Program-made: the position numbers and the translations under genes
Notes under the pieces: model-generated
Seen by the model: the letters and a program-made list of their open reading frames with translations, nothing else
The model's database searches: none
Told to the model about the DNA's origin: nothing
Shown: positions 24,080 through 31,376 of the stretch, one piece after another
How the letters are laid out: every line of letters begins with the position of its first letter
How positions within the stretch are numbered: the stretch's first letter is position 1
NCBI GenBank assembly: GCA_002373205.1
Contig: DFJV01000055.1
Span: forward strand, 1 to 33,458
Reading direction: 5' to 3'
Source of the DNA: Treponema sp. UBA3662
GTDB lineage: Bacteria > Spirochaetota > Spirochaetia > Treponematales > Treponemataceae
Length of the DNA stretch: 33,458 nt

Positions 24080-24961
24080 TTACAAATTCTTCAATATCAG
24101 TGGAATAAGAACTGTAGAATCTTCCATAAGTTCAAATGCAAAACATTTTTTGCCTAAATCTTTGAGCGATGCGCCTATGTGATATACAGTCTTATTGTCG
24201 ATTATAAGGAATCGATCATGCATTTTTGATGTATAATTTAGAATAAGCTGAGGGTACTGCGAATTGAATTTCTGTACGTCAAGCGCGCTGATTTTTGTTT
24301 TGCTATCGGTATAAATCGTAACCTGAACGCCAGATTTCTTTTTGGAAAGCTGTTCAAGTACACTTAAATCTACATAGCCGTCAATCAGAATAATTTCTTT
24401 TTTTGCTTTCTGAATGATATTCTGAAAGAATACATAAGCGTCAAAAATCTGCCCTTGAAAGAAGACACCTTCTTTTTTAGGTTTTGGATTAGATTCCAAA
24501 GCCGCAAATATTCTTTCAAAATTCTTATCATGTTCTAAAAGCTTTGTTTCAGTATTTGTTAATCGGCTAATTATGTTAGCGTTTTCCTGCAAATAATGTC
24601 GCATCTGAACAAAAGCATTCATAATTTCTATGCTGACTTTTACAGCAGTTTCGCTACGAAGGACGGCAGAAAGCATTGCAACGCCTTGTTCGGTAAAAGC
24701 GTAAGGATTTGAGGACGAATGCTTTAATGTCTTGAACCGATCGCAATTTGCGACCAGTTCTTTTGTTTCTGAGTCTGATAGTTGAAAACAAAACTGTTCT
24801 GGAAAACGTTCAATATTGCGTTTTACAGCTTGATTTAGAGCCTTTGTTTCTATATTGTACAATTCTGCTAAATCCCTATCTATCATTACCTGTTTGTTTT
24901 GTATTGTAAAAATACGAGTTTCGATTAGTCCTGATTGTATAATTGCCAGTTCTTTATCCAT
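24080..24961 (-). CDS. ORF6N-domain protein 1 with C-terminal PLD-like domain
   Basis: A 293-residue protein. Residues about 10-95 are the phage-type ORF6N DNA-binding domain: IFTIQNKQVMIDRDLAELY, NIERFPEQFCFQLS, then PYAFTEQGVAMLSAVLRS. A helical linker follows. Residues about 170-285 resemble a phospholipase-D-like fold with one motif, HDRFLIID (248-255) followed by YHIGASLKDLG; the usual Lys of HxKxxxxD is Arg. One motif per chain would need a dimer for a complete site. ATG 24961 is chosen (AAAAGGAG 5 nt upstream); a longer frame to 25024 crosses the operator-like palindrome. It sits between hsdS and hsdR. It may be a DNA-binding regulator or nuclease-like factor. A paralogue lies at 28145-29128. 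Confidence 0.85.
   Translation of the reverse strand: MDKELAIIQSGLIETRIFTIQNKQVMIDRDLAELYNIETKALNQAVKRNIERFPEQFCFQLSDSETKELVANCDRFKTLKHSSSNPYAFTEQGVAMLSAVLRSETAVKVSIEIMNAFVQMRHYLQENANIISRLTNTETKLLEHDKNFERIFAALESNPKPKKEGVFFQGQIFDAYVFFQNIIQKAKKEIILIDGYVDLSVLEQLSKKKSGVQVTIYTDSKTKISALDVQKFNSQYPQLILNYTSKMHDRFLIIDNKTVYHIGASLKDLGKKCFAFELMEDSTVLIPLILKNL
24739..24755. promoter_or_regulatory. Palindrome inside ORF6N gene 1
   Basis: Minus-strand reading GGTCGCAAATTGCGATC, coding for part of ELVANCDR just before PYAFTEQG. It fits the pattern GGTCnnAAATTnnGAYC shared with 24980-24996 and 28889-28905. It also shares a TTGAACCG...GACCAGTT frame with 24980-24996. Confidence 0.55.
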
Positions 24962-24979
24962 AAAGACTCCTTTTGAACC

Positions 24980-24996
24980 GGTCACAAATTGTGACC
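24980..24996. promoter_or_regulatory. Operator-like palindrome upstream of ORF6N gene 1
   Basis: GGTCACAAATTGTGACC is perfectly symmetric around its centre base. It lies 18 nt upstream of ATG 24961, between hsdS and ORF6N gene 1, and a half-site TTTGTGACC is at 25011-25019. The site could bind the ORF6N protein itself. It has 24 of 28 bases in common with the region around 24739-24755. Confidence 0.6.
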
Positions 24997-25029
24997 AGTT
25001 AGATTTTATATTTGTGACCTCCAATTCTG

Positions 25030-26205
25030 TTATATTTTTACACGCACTGTTCCAGTAAGCAGAAGCTGTGCAAGTGATTTTTTCTTTTGTTTTTCTTGTT
25101 CTATACTCGATTTTAGCAAGGCGATTTCTTTATCTGCGGTAGAAAGCACTTGTGCGATGATTTTTTGTTCGGGAAGAGTTGGAAGATAAAAAACATATTT
25201 CATAACATGCTCTTTATCACCTCGAGGCATTTTTGTTCCTTTTACACCTTTCATTACATACTTTAGGAATTTTTCATTAGCAATTACATTGTATAAGAAA
25301 TCTGAAAATACTTTGTCAGTCATCTTTAGTACTAATACATCAGGACTACAAACACCATCTCTATCAGCCATCCAAGCCTTTCGTAAATATGGACGTATAT
25401 TTCCTAATAATATATCTCCTTTTTCATAACAAACCCCATCAATAAACTCAGAAGTGTTATAAAAAGAGATTCCCCCAAAATCAGGTTTCATATTTTCTGT
25501 ACATATATATGAAGATTCCAAGTCTTTTTTACGAACACACGAATATGTCGTCACATTTCCCAATATCTCTTTCTTCCATCCGCTCTTATCAATCATCACA
25601 CCGCCAAGCGGGAATTTTTCTTCGCAATTAGCATTTGAGTGAGGCACTTCCAGAAGTTTCTGCATGAGCCATTTTTTTTGTTGCAGCTTCTGTTCCAATA
25701 ACTTTTGTTTGAGAGAAATCACCTTATCTTGTTTGCAAAGAATCTCTGCTATTTTCTGCTGTTCTGCAAGTGGGGGAAAAGGAATATGCTGATTTTTCAG
25801 CACATCGTATTTTACGCTACGACCATCACGAACACCTTCTACAGCTGGAGCCATAGTTTGATTTATAAATCTATTTGAATGAAAAAATGTATAAAGATAT
25901 CCTGGTTCTGCTTGTATTTTAGTACGAAGAATTATATAAGCAGGACTAACAATACCTTCTTGATTTGCAATTTCAAGCCCCCCCTCAAAACTTCGAAGAT
26001 GTATAATAAAATCGTCCTTCTGTACATATTTATAATTAGAAAGACTATTTTTATCATAAATAATATCCCGCCCAGATTCTTTTCGCGGTACAGTTCCAAC
26101 ACCTTGAACAATAGTAAGAACTTCCGCATCAGAATGATTTTTTTCAGACACCTCATCAAAGAGTTCCGAGAGTTTTATATACTTCCAATCGCTTGGTAAT
26201 TTCAT
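25030..26205 (-). CDS. hsdS: Type I specificity subunit HsdS, two-TRD form
   Basis: A 391-residue specificity subunit that recognises a bipartite DNA target and holds two HsdM. Target-recognition domain 1 spans about 1-145, ending PPLAEQQKIAEIL; a coiled coil (KQKLLEQKLQQKKWLMQKLLE) follows. Domain 2 spans about 200-335, ending LPTLPEQKIIAQVL, with a second coil (EIALLKSSIEQEKQKKKSLAQLLLTG). Both halves are complete. It follows the AAA-TOPRIM gene by 4 nt. The coding strand has seven G in a row (25978-25984) in domain 1, a possible slippage point. The recognised sequence cannot be predicted from the protein alone. Confidence 0.93.
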   Translation of the reverse strand: MKLPSDWKYIKLSELFDEVSEKNHSDAEVLTIVQGVGTVPRKESGRDIIYDKNSLSNYKYVQKDDFIIHLRSFEGGLEIANQEGIVSPAYIILRTKIQAEPGYLYTFFHSNRFINQTMAPAVEGVRDGRSVKYDVLKNQHIPFPPLAEQQKIAEILCKQDKVISLKQKLLEQKLQQKKWLMQKLLEVPHSNANCEEKFPLGGVMIDKSGWKKEILGNVTTYSCVRKKDLESSYICTENMKPDFGGISFYNTSEFIDGVCYEKGDILLGNIRPYLRKAWMADRDGVCSPDVLVLKMTDKVFSDFLYNVIANEKFLKYVMKGVKGTKMPRGDKEHVMKYVFYLPTLPEQKIIAQVLSTADKEIALLKSSIEQEKQKKKSLAQLLLTGTVRVKI

Positions 26206-26209
26206 TCTT

Positions 26210-27787
26210 TTATAAATCTCCGTTAAATAATTCTATAAGGATATCTATTTCCGTTTTTAGATTCGCAAAGACGATTCTGAGTTTTTCATCTTCAAGGCTG
26301 CAAATATATTTACATAATGACATCTTATCTAATTTCTGGATTATATTTTTACATCCATAATCATCTATTATTTCAGTTGTTTTCTTATATTTATCTACTT
26401 CAAAACTATCATCAAGTATAAGAGTATTTTCAACTCCTATTGTAAAACCTCTATGATTTTCAAATTTCTGCATACATAACGTTATAACATTATTCTTGTT
26501 TATTTTTGGCTTGTTTGTATCACAATCATATAGTAAAACATTTTTATAGGGTAAATTCTTAGAAACAAGAAAATCAAAGGCCTGATTTAATGATTTGTCC
26601 CCTGTAAATCGTTCCTGACCATTATCATCAATATACCCTATCCACTTAAATCTAAAAGGAATATCACTATATCCAAAAACATCTAGTGCTTTTGTGAAAT
26701 ATTTTTCATCTGTGCGACCTTCAAGATATACAGTTGGTTGCCCTAGTGAAAAATCTTTTATAAAAAAAGCATCATGAATAAGTTCAAGAGAATCACATTT
26801 ATAATATTCTGGCTTATCTTTAACAACTATTTTTCCTTGAGCATCACGTTCAATTACAATTACTTTATCATTACGACGATTTTCATTATGAATTATAAAA
26901 GGTGAATGTGTAACGGCAAAAATTTGAGAAGTCTGAATACCATTTTCATCTGTGAAAATTCCCTTGTAATAATCCATTATTTTCTTTTGCCAATTTGGAT
27001 GCAAACTAATTTCAGGCTCATCAATAAAAACAAAAGCCCCATTTAATGCATTTGCATCTTTCAGAAGAAAACATCCTCTATAAACAATCTGCTTTTCACC
27101 AGAGCTAAGGGCCTCTATAGGTATTTCTATGTCATTTTTCTTGAATATTATTGATTTATGACCGTTTTGATTTTCAACGTGGTCATAAGTCAGATTATCA
27201 AAAATCTTTGCAAATGCATTTTTAAAACGAGACATACGTTCCTGAATATTCAGAGAATTAGTATCTTGTTTATTTTTTCGTGCTGTTCTATATGCTCTTG
27301 AAACATCAGCATCATCGAGTGCCTGTACATCAATTAAAAGCTGATTAATCTGCCGTGTTAAATCAGTGTCAGAACGACGGCTATTTTTTTTCATATCAAT
27401 GTTTTCACTTGTTACGGTTGTAATTTCTCTTGTATGAAAATTTATATCTATATCAGAAAAAATTCCTTTTGTTTTACAAAATGAGGAAAACGAAATTCCA
27501 CCACTTATTCTCTTGTGCAAATCATCTTCGCCGAAAAGCTGATTGTCCATTTGCTTTATATTTAGATAATGAATTGCACCATCGGTTTCCCATTCAATAT
27601 AAATGAAATGATACAGCACACTATCTATAGAATTATAAATAGCATTCAATATTGTACTTTTTCCACTTCCATTCTCTCCAGCAAAAATAACAGTATCTAC
27701 GGCTTTTCCATTTTCATCGCAAAAATTGAGAGTTAAATTTCCTAAAACTGGATGATCTCTAAAGGTAATTTTTCTTATTTTATTCAT
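26210..27787 (-). CDS. AAA ATPase with C-terminal TOPRIM-like domain (OLD-like)
   Basis: A 525-residue ABC-type ATPase fused to a TOPRIM-like domain. Walker A GENGSGKS is at 37-44, the signature SSGEKQ at 228-233, Walker B FVFIDEPE at 252-259 and the H-loop THSP at 293-296. The C-terminal part has VYLEGRTDEKYF (Glu356) and LLYDCDTNKP (Asp421, Asp423), the Glu and DxD motifs of TOPRIM nucleases, then GVENTLILD. OLD-family, GajA and PARIS-type proteins share this logic in anti-phage defence; RM-linked ATPases named Rlo are another comparison. No zinc hook, so it is not RloC. It overlaps the 116-residue gene upstream by 4 nt, so the two form a pair. The defence role is inferred. Confidence 0.85.
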   Translation of the reverse strand: MNKIRKITFRDHPVLGNLTLNFCDENGKAVDTVIFAGENGSGKSTILNAIYNSIDSVLYHFIYIEWETDGAIHYLNIKQMDNQLFGEDDLHKRISGGISFSSFCKTKGIFSDIDINFHTREITTVTSENIDMKKNSRRSDTDLTRQINQLLIDVQALDDADVSRAYRTARKNKQDTNSLNIQERMSRFKNAFAKIFDNLTYDHVENQNGHKSIIFKKNDIEIPIEALSSGEKQIVYRGCFLLKDANALNGAFVFIDEPEISLHPNWQKKIMDYYKGIFTDENGIQTSQIFAVTHSPFIIHNENRRNDKVIVIERDAQGKIVVKDKPEYYKCDSLELIHDAFFIKDFSLGQPTVYLEGRTDEKYFTKALDVFGYSDIPFRFKWIGYIDDNGQERFTGDKSLNQAFDFLVSKNLPYKNVLLYDCDTNKPKINKNNVITLCMQKFENHRGFTIGVENTLILDDSFEVDKYKKTTEIIDDYGCKNIIQKLDKMSLCKYICSLEDEKLRIVFANLKTEIDILIELFNGDL

Positions 27788-28134
27788 CTTCTGTCTCCGC
27801 GAATAAAAATGCTAACTTGTTTTGCAAGATTCTCTTCACCTTTTCTTATTAGTACATATACGGGAATATGATTTCCCAAATACTGTAACTGTTCTTTTAT
27901 CTGTTCGTCAGTCAGTGATTCAAATTCAATTGAATAATTAAGCTTTCTTCCATCGATAAAAGATCCATAGGTATTTATTTCCGTCTCATATTCATTTACA
28001 ATTTTTGTACAAAATTTACAAGCAGTTCTTCTATTATAATTCTGCAATAATGCAAAACACATCTGCGAGTTTTTATAATCATGTTCTAAATCAGCGGTGG
28101 TTCGAAATTTTTCCATTATTTCATCATTTGTCAT
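27784..28134 (-). CDS. Small protein of unknown function paired with the AAA-TOPRIM ATPase
   Basis: A 116-residue soluble, charged protein that I cannot assign to a family. It has helical N- and C-terminal parts, a CKFC motif near residues 40-43, and a beta-rich centre (GRKLNYSIEFESLTDEQIKEQL). No signal or membrane segment. It has a purine-rich ribosome site (GGGAGG) upstream, and its stop overlaps the ATPase start (ATGA), so the two are translated together in fixed ratio. By analogy with two-gene ATPase defence systems it could be a partner, sensor or antitoxin of the ATPase, but the sequence does not show which. Confidence 0.75.
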   Translation of the reverse strand: MTNDEIMEKFRTTADLEHDYKNSQMCFALLQNYNRRTACKFCTKIVNEYETEINTYGSFIDGRKLNYSIEFESLTDEQIKEQLQYLGNHIPVYVLIRKGEENLAKQVSIFIRGDRR

Positions 28135-28144
28135 CTCCCCCTCC

Positions 28145-29128
28145 CTATAACACCAACAAAGGATTATTCAACAAATCATCAATAATAGAATGATAAGGTT
28201 TACATTCATCTATCTTAAGTATTGAATTGATTTTCTTACCGGCATCTTTTGACGAGGCTCCGCAGTGATACAGTTTCTCTGTTGCGGTATTATAATCAAG
28301 GACGATATAACGGTCGTGGTAGATACCATTTGTTTTTTGCAAGGTTAGATTTATATTCGGATATTCTTTTGTAAAATCGGAAAATTCAGTTTTTGTTATC
28401 CCTTTATTTACATTATCTGAAAAAACAATGAGCTGAACATTCTTCTTTGCGTGTGAAAGCAAAAGCAATGTTTTGAAGCTGATGTAGTTGTCTACTATGT
28501 AAATACTATGTTTTGCCTGCTGATAGATTTTTGTATATGCAACATCGGCTTCAACTGCGGTTCCATTCAAAATAAGAATTTCGCGGATTGCAGACAATTC
28601 TGAAAAATCGTGGATTACTGTCATCAAATAATCTTTTGTAACCATGTTTTCTTTGATTTCTGCGATATCGGCAGTATTTTTTGCTGTCTGTATAGAAAGT
28701 TTTGCAAGTTCTGTACCATCAAGAAGAGAACGATTTTCAATGATAAAATCCTTCATTTCCTTAAAAATACGAATTAAGGATTTACTTTGTGCAACAGCTA
28801 AATCGCCTTTTAATACAGTCATGAGCATATAAATTCCCTGCTCGGTGAAAGCATAAGGCAAACTTCGGCTCATTGTACTGACATTTGCGGTCAAAATTTT
28901 TGACCGCAAATTATCGAGCTCTGTTTGCGTAAGCTGAAACATAAAATCTTCGTCAAATTTTTCGATATTGTTACGCACCTGTTGATTAAAGGCCTTTGTA
29001 CTGTAGCCATATATTTCTGCCAAATCCATATCCAGCATAACCTTTACACCACGAATGGTGAAAATTTTATCTTTTATATTTTCTGAGGAAATTAACTTTT
29101 CAGGTACAATTTGAGTTGTTTTCGCCAT
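28145..29128 (-). CDS. ORF6N-domain protein 2 with C-terminal PLD-like domain
   Basis: A 327-residue paralogue of the protein at 24080-24961. ORF6N part: IFTIRGVKVMLDMDLAEIY (near 22-40), NNIEKFDEDFMFQLT, PYAFTEQGIYMLMTVLKG (91-108). A longer helical linker (about 125-180) follows, then the PLD-like domain with HDRYIVLD (271-278) and YHCGASSKDAGKK (287-299), again with Arg in place of the catalytic Lys. AGGAG lies 7 nt before ATG 29128. It lies between hsdM and the 116-residue gene. The segment coding LRSKILTA (28883-28911) is a perfect 29-bp palindrome. The paralogues are distant in sequence, so this is not a recent duplication. Confidence 0.85.
   Translation of the reverse strand: MAKTTQIVPEKLISSENIKDKIFTIRGVKVMLDMDLAEIYGYSTKAFNQQVRNNIEKFDEDFMFQLTQTELDNLRSKILTANVSTMSRSLPYAFTEQGIYMLMTVLKGDLAVAQSKSLIRIFKEMKDFIIENRSLLDGTELAKLSIQTAKNTADIAEIKENMVTKDYLMTVIHDFSELSAIREILILNGTAVEADVAYTKIYQQAKHSIYIVDNYISFKTLLLLSHAKKNVQLIVFSDNVNKGITKTEFSDFTKEYPNINLTLQKTNGIYHDRYIVLDYNTATEKLYHCGASSKDAGKKINSILKIDECKPYHSIIDDLLNNPLLVL
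28883..28911. promoter_or_regulatory. 29-bp perfect palindrome inside ORF6N gene 2
   Basis: Arms ATTTGCGGTCAAAA and TTTTGACCGCAAAT around one central T. Its core (28889-28905) on the minus strand is GGTCAAAAATTTTGACC, which fits the GGTCnnAAATTnnGAYC pattern of the two sites around ORF6N gene 1. It lies at the same place in the protein, just before YAFTEQG. Confidence 0.6.
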
Positions 29129-29138
29129 TTATTCTCTC

Positions 29139-30671
29139 CTACAATCCAAGCTCTTTCAAATACCCAGCCATCTCTTTCTGTACCTGTGCAAGTTCTCTTT
29201 CTATACTGGCAATATTTTTCTGAACTTCCTTAATATCAATCGGTTCTTCTTCCTCAAAGGTATCAACATAGCGTGGAATGTTAAGGTTATAATCGTTTTC
29301 ACGAATAAGGTCACGACTAACAACTGCACTGTATTTTTCAACTGCTTCACGCTTATTGTAAGTATCAACGATTTTTGAAATATCTTCGTCACGCAGAATA
29401 TTCTGATTCTTGCCTTTTTCAAAATGACCTTCGCCCGAAGCATCAATAAAAAGTACATCATCACGGGTGCGATTTTTTTTGAAAATCAATATGCATGCAG
29501 GAATTCCCGTTCCATAAAAAAGATTTGCAGGAAGACCGATTACGGCATCAAGAAGATTAAACTCTATAATTTCCTTGCGAATTTTTCCTTCACTCGCACC
29601 ACGAAAGAGAACACCATGAGGCAGAACGATTCCCATACGACCGGAATTATCATCAAGGCTGTGAAGCATATGAAGCACAAACGCATAATCACCTTTGGAA
29701 CTTGGCGGAACTCCCCAGTCAAAACGTCCATAAGGATCCATAGATGCAGTCATTTTTTCTTTTTTCTTTTCATCTAGTTTTTCGCTGTTTGATAAGAATC
29801 CTGAATCCCACTTATCAAGACTGAACGGTGGATTTGCAACTACAACCTGAAACTTCATAAGGCTGTCATTTTCGAGAGTCTGTGGATTTGAAAGAGTGTC
29901 TCCCTGATAGATTTTTGCGTCATCAACACCATGTAGAAACATATTCATGGTACACAAAGCCCAAGTCTGAGCATTAGCTTCCTGTCCATACACAGCACAT
30001 TTTCCATCAGGCACTTCCTTGTACGCTTTAAGCAAAAGTCCGCCAGAACCACAGGTTGGGTCGTAAATACGGTCATTTTCTTTCGGCTGAACAAGAAGTG
30101 CAAGCAGATGAGAAACCTGACTCGGTGTAAAAAACTCCCCGCCCTTTTTCCCAGCATCTGAAGCAAAATTGGCAATCATATATTCGTAAGCATCACCAAT
30201 TATATCTGCTGAAGAAAGCTGACTTGGACGCAAATCTAACTCTGAAAAATCTTCGAGAAGATTCTTCAGAATTGCATTTTTTTCTTTCTGATTTCCAAAA
30301 TCAACCTGGGAATTAAAATCAATTGACCGGAATACGTTGCGCAGTTTTGCAGAGTTCCGTTCCTCAATATGACTCAGTGCAACATTTATCATTTGACCAA
30401 TCTGATTGTTGTTACGTTCCCTGTATAGATAATCAAAAGTTGATTCCTTATCCACAAAAAAACGCTCTCGGTTCATTGCACGCTCAATTCTTGTTACGTC
30501 TCCGTTATATTGAGTTTGATAAGCGGCATATTTTTCTTTAGTCACATCACTCAGATATTTTACAAAGAGCATAGAAAGGATGTAATCCTTATAACGTGAA
30601 CTGTCGATTTTTCCGCGAAAAGTATCACATGCACTCCACAATGTCTTTTCAATGTCATTTTTGGTTGTCAT
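29139..30671 (-). CDS. hsdM: Type I DNA methyltransferase HsdM
   Basis: A 510-residue adenine-N6 methyltransferase, typical length. The N-terminal helical HsdM domain covers about 5-140; the S-adenosylmethionine loop DPTCGSGG is at 204-211 after the family block GGEFFTPSQVSHLL; the catalytic motif NPPF is at 280-283. The C-terminus ends in a coil (KEVQKNIASIERELAQVQKEMAGYL) that contacts HsdS. The start overlaps the stop of the half-size hsdS by 4 nt. With HsdS it methylates the host sites, with HsdR it restricts. All motifs are intact. Confidence 0.96.
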   Translation of the reverse strand: MTTKNDIEKTLWSACDTFRGKIDSSRYKDYILSMLFVKYLSDVTKEKYAAYQTQYNGDVTRIERAMNRERFFVDKESTFDYLYRERNNNQIGQMINVALSHIEERNSAKLRNVFRSIDFNSQVDFGNQKEKNAILKNLLEDFSELDLRPSQLSSADIIGDAYEYMIANFASDAGKKGGEFFTPSQVSHLLALLVQPKENDRIYDPTCGSGGLLLKAYKEVPDGKCAVYGQEANAQTWALCTMNMFLHGVDDAKIYQGDTLSNPQTLENDSLMKFQVVVANPPFSLDKWDSGFLSNSEKLDEKKKEKMTASMDPYGRFDWGVPPSSKGDYAFVLHMLHSLDDNSGRMGIVLPHGVLFRGASEGKIRKEIIEFNLLDAVIGLPANLFYGTGIPACILIFKKNRTRDDVLFIDASGEGHFEKGKNQNILRDEDISKIVDTYNKREAVEKYSAVVSRDLIRENDYNLNIPRYVDTFEEEEPIDIKEVQKNIASIERELAQVQKEMAGYLKELGL

Positions 30672-31270
30672 TTTGCCGCCTCTTCTTGTTTGGTTTTGAT
30701 GAACTCATTGTTTCTATTCTTAAGACAAGCCTGATATAGTTTTTCTTTTTCATTTTTCAATCGTTCTAAAAGTTCCAGTTCTTTTCTTGCTGTCGTATCA
30801 AAATCTGCAATTAATTTTTGTTCTGTTAAACTGGGAAGATCAATGTCCAGATCACAAAAATACTGAGGCTTAATTGCCGCAAGCATATTTCCTGCGCTGT
30901 TTTTGAAAATATCTTTTTTTACATCAGCTGTGTTTAGAAACCAAAAAAGATATTCTGGCAGGATCTTATCAACACAACATCTGATTATAACGAAATTTGA
31001 CGATACAACAATGCCTGCCGTTTCTTCATCGATTAATATTGCAGTGTAGGGCATGCTTGAGCGTACGATAACATCACGGATTGTGCTTAAGTAGTCTTTG
31101 TGCAGTGGCTCGGTGGCATCAAAAACACCAAGTTCCGGGGTTGATACTTTTGCGTCTGGTTTGATTGCTTTTAAAGTCAAAAGCGGGTATCTGTTTTTTG
31201 TTTTTTCTTGAGCCTGTTTTCTGGAAAGAATTAGGCCACTGCGAATATCGGCAAAATCGGATAGTTTCAT
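30668..31270 (-). CDS. Half-size HsdS-like specificity protein (single TRD)
   Basis: A 200-residue protein with one target-recognition domain (about 1-150, ending DLDIDLPSLTEQKLIADF) and one coiled coil (KELELLERLKNEKEKLYQAC). Full HsdS has two of each, so this protein would act as a dimer, recognise a palindromic target, or exchange with half of the other HsdS. It is the first gene of the island and overlaps hsdM by 4 nt, so it is expressed with it. I chose ATG 31270: a consensus-like promoter ends 6 nt before it, while the earlier TTG (31285) lies inside the promoter. No ribosome site is present, which fits leaderless translation. Confidence 0.85.
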   Translation of the reverse strand: MKLSDFADIRSGLILSRKQAQEKTKNRYPLLTLKAIKPDAKVSTPELGVFDATEPLHKDYLSTIRDVIVRSSMPYTAILIDEETAGIVVSSNFVIIRCCVDKILPEYLFWFLNTADVKKDIFKNSAGNMLAAIKPQYFCDLDIDLPSLTEQKLIADFDTTARKELELLERLKNEKEKLYQACLKNRNNEFIKTKQEEAAK

Positions 31271-31276
31271 AATTTT

Positions 31277-31305
31277 AGTGTACAATATGTTATTTGATCT
31301 GTCAA
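31277..31305 (-). promoter_or_regulatory. Promoter of the restriction-modification island, leaderless
   Basis: On the minus strand, a perfect TTGACA (31300-31305), 17-nt spacer, TACACT (31277-31282), 6 nt, ATG 31270. The predicted +1 is the A of the start codon. No Shine-Dalgarno sequence can fit. Confidence 0.7.
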
Positions 31306-31306
31306 G

Positions 31307-31336
31307 AAAAAATAATGTTATGTATAAAAAATAACA
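31307..31336 (-). terminator. Weak putative terminator after the asnS-yqiA operon
   Basis: On the minus strand, TGTTAT (31336-31331) can pair with ATAACA (31321-31316), followed by an interrupted T-run (31312-31307). The stem is only 6 bp and A/T-rich, so it would be weak. It ends right before the -35 of the next promoter. Confidence 0.35.
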
Positions 31337-31376
31337 CTTTATTCAACGTGTATATACTTCTATGTGTGGGGTGGGG

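Noticed and set aside
24962..25024. Longer start for ORF6N protein 1 (21 extra residues)
   Set aside because: The extension runs through the palindromic site, while ATG 24961 has a strong AAAAGGAG site at the right distance.
26210..27787. RloC/PrrC-type anticodon nuclease
   Set aside because: No zinc-hook CxxC coiled-coil insert and no HEPN-like end; the C-terminus has TOPRIM-type Glu and DxD motifs instead.
25030..31270. Inversion between the two hsdS genes by shared inverted repeats
   Set aside because: The two genes have the same orientation and I see no long identical DNA in them; only short protein motifs are shared.
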